A stretch of 34,320 nt of DNA, from positions 401-34,720 of the forward strand of contig JADGJC010000350.1 of NCBI GenBank assembly GCA_027596075.1, read 5' to 3'. Below are positions 31,201-34,320 of the stretch, piece after piece. This DNA is from Rhizophlyctis rosea (Eukaryota > Chytridiomycota > Chytridiomycetes > Rhizophlyctidales > Rhizophlyctidaceae). The first letter of the stretch is position 1. Each line of letters starts with the position of its first letter. Made by a program: the position numbers and the translations under genes. The notes below the pieces were generated by a model that worked only from the letters and a program-made list of their open reading frames with translations, was not told the origin of the DNA and searched no databases.

Positions 31201-32532
31201 GTTGGGGAATAGTAAGAGGAGATTTAAATGAGATTGTATGAGCTGGATTTCCATGACGGGGGCCTAAGGTGTGGTTGGTGTGTCAGTGGCTGTTCTGCGC
31301 AGACGGGCATCTTGACTAAAACAGAACTGTCCCAACATATACCTTCTTCTGGCCAATCCTGAACTTACAGAGTTGAGTGTGGACGAGGACAGGGACAACG
31401 GTTAGAGGGAAATGCGTATGTTTATGCTCGAACGCTATCTTGGTAGTATTGTAACTAGGCCTTAGCGAGTCAATACGGCTGTTGATCACATTTGCGTTAA
31501 GTGCGTTATCCCTGTCAATTGGAAATCTCGACAATTTTGAAAGTGATTCAAAATTTGATCTTGCTGCTGATGTGCCAAAGATCCTCACTGAGTATCAAAA
31601 ACGTCCTATAACTCGATATCTCACGACGCCAACGCCGCAGATTTAGTCTCCACAGTCCTCTCATTGTGACTATTGTGGCAGAAAGGCTGGTTCATAGCAG
31701 TTCCAATAGGCTGGCGAGGACACTTAAAAACATGTGCCTCTAAATAGTCCATAGCCAAAAGCACGTGTCAAGTTGCCGACCTTTGTCTCTAACAACTCCG
31801 CACGAGATCAATAGTAGAAGTCACGGGCCGGGTTGTTAAGAACATATGTATTCCATGATGGGAAAGCTTCTGTATGGTCAGCAGTCGAGGTCCTTCTAAT
31901 CTAGACGAGGAGCAGACGTGGCGGAGTGACGATTGTGAATAAAGTTCTGGTATTTGGTAATTGTGATTCAATATCATACATCATCAGTTGAATTTTACAT
32001 AGTATTCTAGGTGTCACTGCGACCATCCGCTCAAGTCGAGTTCCATTTATCTGCGACCCGATCAATTTGCGAGATGAATCCGATCGAATTACTGATTACT
32101 TGTGGCGTCCATAATTTGGTCTTACAGTTGCGCCACTGGGGTCTTTGTTCAAAGGTCTTTCATGTCTTTCAGCACCAAGGACTTGAGCCGCTGACCGCTC
32201 TTTCACAACAAATACCGCGAGCCGAAACCGGCACCTGTAACAATTGTAAAATGCAAGATGCAAGCACACCCATCAGAAAGTCAGAATGAGGAAGAAAGAC
32301 TTCTTACATGGTCACGGAAAAACACTGCACACCAGAAAGCCACAACAATGGCTTTTTTTCCTTTAGTGCAATGGCCGTTTCCTGACTTTCGAAGGATAAG
32401 GCCGGTGCGGTGTAGAATCCTTGATCGAAAATTGTGCATATATATGGACGGGGTCCCATCTGCCGAATCTGTTTTTGCACAACATCCTCATTAAAGCATT
32501 CTCACATCCTCCTCCTCCTGTTACCAACCTCC
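31201..32532. other. no supported gene
   Basis: Short frames only. The minus-strand frame 31316-31588 has protein-like composition (SRIDSLRPSYNTTKIAFEHK) but no ATG and no partner exon. The last 100 bp before 32533 are the presumed promoter and 5' UTR of the membrane-protein gene (TATATATGG near 32438). Confidence 0.4.
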
Positions 32533-33447
32533 ATGTTGTGCTGTCTAATGACCAAAATGTCCTGGGGACCCGCCCGCATCATCCTCAACATCCTCCGAGT
32601 CCTCTCCATAATTTCCCTCCTCCTCGTCATTGCCAGCAGTGTAGCGGTGAACTACTATGTGTGGCCGAAGATTGGACAGGTATGTGTCGTGATGGTCCTG
32701 TATCAAACTAAGGTATCACATAAATAACGTTCCACTTCCCGCAGTCAAACACAGTTTTCCAATTCGCGAACCGCATCATCATCGCAGTCGTCTGTCTGAT
32801 TCTCGTCCTTGCGGAAATTGAACGACCCAAATTCATCTTGAAGCACTTTGAGATTGTGTCTCGGCACAAGAGTTGGACGGGAATGGGGTGGATTCAACTT
32901 TGGTAAGCGGAGTTGGTTGTTGCGCAATGATCCACTGGAGTAAGTGCATACTAACCCTCCACCTCACAGCGCCGGCTCCTTCATCCTCGGCTACGACTCC
33001 ATAATCACCTCAATCTCCACCCAAGCAAACCTCTACTACCTCGTCCTGGTCCCGGGCTGGTTCCTCTTCCTCATCGGCTGGATCTACGTCCTCCTCGGCC
33101 TCATCGGTGGCATGAAGCTCCGTGCCATGCGGCGTGGTGAGACTTACAACCCCGATGCTGAGACAGAAAGCTACAAGCACGATATCTACAAGCACGACAC
33201 CCTCCCCAGGTCCAGTCCTCCTACACTTCCTACCTACTCTCTCCCAAGACCACCAATGACATATGCTGCATCCGTTTCGTCGTGGTCGCCATTGAACAAG
33301 GAGCGGGAAGATGATGTTGTTAGTGTGGCGTCTACGGTTCCTCCTATGCCGCCACCGCGGACTAGGTCTGGTGGGATGAAGGAGACGGTTCGGAGTAACT
33401 ACGCACCGTCTACGTATTCGGAGTCGGTGTATGGAAGTTACATGTAG
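32533..33447 (+). CDS. four-helix membrane protein with a long proline-rich cytosolic tail, three exons
   Basis: Exons 32533-32679, 32745-32902 and 32970-33447 join in phase (GTATGT..GCAG; GTAAGC..ACAG with a TACTAAC branch-like site) to give 260 residues. Later in-frame ATGs at 32548 and 32557 could be the true start. Four hydrophobic helices lie at about 15-43, 54-74, 96-116 and 121-143, the second ending in AEIERPKF and the third starting after HKSWTGMGWIQLC. Residues 144-260 form a hydrophilic Ser/Pro/Tyr tail with PPMPPPRTR, a candidate SH3-binding segment, and repeated YKHDIYKHD. Length and layout resemble small fungal four-helix membrane proteins (COPI-associated/TVP-like or DUF7598-like), but I cannot fix the family. 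It probably sits in the Golgi, endosome or plasma membrane with the tail in the cytosol. Confidence 0.8.
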
Positions 33448-33845
33448 GAGACAATTGCGAGATTTAGTTGAGGCTGTTAGTGGGCAGGCATAATGGGCGA
33501 AAGTATTACTTGTATATAGTTTGTGATTGAAGACGTAAATATATGACTGCATGCTGGAAGTGCGCAAGGTAGATGTGTCGGTAAATAAGGCTGCTGGTCA
33601 GTCGGGTGGGCTGTTGATCTTTCCACAAACCCCTGCCGAACAGCAATGACTTCCACGCGCTGGCCATTAACAAATTTCAATGGATGTGTATCGAAGTTCC
33701 TCATCCATATTTGTCATCATGATTTCCTTCTTCCCCGCCAATCGGGCAACCGGGCAACAATAAATGCCCAAGAGTCCGCCTTTTCTGGAAGCACGGGAAA
33801 AGCAAGCCCGAGTCTGATATTTTTTGGCAGACATCTATCTACTTA
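33448..33845. other. 3' flank of the membrane-protein gene, no gene seen
   Basis: The segment holds the presumed 3' UTR of the preceding gene and short frames without motif. Confidence 0.4.
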
Positions 33846-34253
33846 TCAACTCAAACTAGGATACCAAGCCGATTCCTCATCTCACGCACAACTCTACCTA
33901 CGGCCTGAATGCCTCCTCCACCTTTCCTATCCCACTTCACGCACTTCCCACCAATCAACGTCGCATCACCCTCCTTCCCACCCCCCACCCACGACCTCAA
34001 CCTCAAGCTCCAATCTCAACCCCGACCACCGCAATCATCGACATCCCACTCCCATACATCGCCTGTCTCGCCAAAGCTTTACTATCTACGTTGAACATCT
34101 ACGCGCCTCCCTACACGTCGACAAACACTCCCCCCCTAACACCCTCCCTCCCGGCACTTCACCACCGGCACATTCTTCGTCTCCACCACCCGATTCAACG
34201 GCGACAACCACGCAATAGCCCCCTCCAACCTCCCCTCCCTCATCGCCCTCTTC
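33846..34253 (+). pseudogene. C-rich coding-like sequence with a frame change, partial or decayed gene
   Basis: The plus strand becomes C-rich in the way seen at the 5' ends of the intact genes here. One frame reads IIDIPLPYIACLAKALLSTL with NIYAPPYTSTNTPPL, and a shifted frame then reads FTTGTFFVSTTRFNGDNHAI with APSNLPSLIALF and a TAA at 34251-34253. Smooth protein on both sides of the shift suggests either a frameshifted gene or an error near the contig end. The family is unknown. Confidence 0.3.
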
Positions 34254-34290
34254 TAAATCCTCCTCTCCTGGTGAACCCGCATGGTGGCGG

Positions 34291-34320
34291 CGGGGGGGTC
34301 GGGGGGGGGGGGGGGGGGGG
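34291..34320. other. terminal poly-G run, probable sequencing or assembly artefact
   Basis: The window ends with CGGGGGGGTC followed by 20 consecutive G. Runs like this at contig ends are typical of two-colour sequencing chemistry, in which loss of signal is called as G. It does not resemble a telomere repeat. Confidence 0.7.

Noticed and set aside
1..34320. Mobile elements, CRISPR array, biosynthetic or defence cluster
   Set aside because: No transposase, integrase or reverse-transcriptase motif, no long terminal repeats, no regularly spaced repeats and no co-directed gene cluster were seen.

Overview
The window reads as nuclear DNA of a filamentous or zoosporic fungus. Intact genes carry short introns (about 63-276 nt) with GT..AG ends, GTAAGT/GTATGT-type donors and CTAAC/CTGAC-like branch sites, and there are no operons. 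A secreted cysteine module at 24.8-26.2 kb and a decayed WD40 gene that resembles the ciliary protein TBC1D31 suggest a chytrid-like (flagellated) lineage. That placement is an inference from a few protein patterns, not a measured phylogeny.

Layout. 0-1.1 kb: a possible gene tail running in from the left, then a proline-rich protein of unknown function with two 56-residue repeats. 2.8-7.3 kb: the best-supported block, a divergent pair made of histidyl-tRNA synthetase (minus strand, nine exons, with an in-frame upstream start that would add a mitochondrial presequence) and a sphingoid-base-phosphate phosphatase of the PAP2 family (plus strand). 7.4-15.6 kb: long and gene-poor, with only weak coding fragments and one paired hairpin repeat. 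15.6-16.4 kb: an intact intronless gene of the ThiE/TenI fold. 16.6-22.7 kb: a run of decayed genes, namely a fringe-like glycosyltransferase, ARPC1 (Arp2/3 complex) and a Sec14-like CRAL-TRIO protein, each broken by several frame changes yet keeping recognisable motifs and in places intron borders. 24.7-26.2 kb: an intact three-exon secreted cysteine-rich protein. 28.3-31.2 kb: a small possible gene, a decayed WD40 gene and another decayed unknown. 32.5-33.4 kb: an intact three-exon four-helix membrane protein. The window ends in a 20-base poly-G run that is probably a contig-end artefact.

Working picture: five intact genes (histidyl-tRNA synthetase, lipid phosphatase, TenI-like protein, secreted module protein, membrane protein) and one probable one (the 56-residue repeat protein) are interspersed with at least four dead copies of normal eukaryotic genes. 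ARPC1 is usually essential, so a dead copy implies an intact one elsewhere; this looks like a decaying segmental duplication or a low-constraint region such as a subtelomere. No transposase, reverse transcriptase, CRISPR array or convincing tRNA was seen. Exon borders were read by eye and the frame arithmetic checked by hand; no database search was possible.
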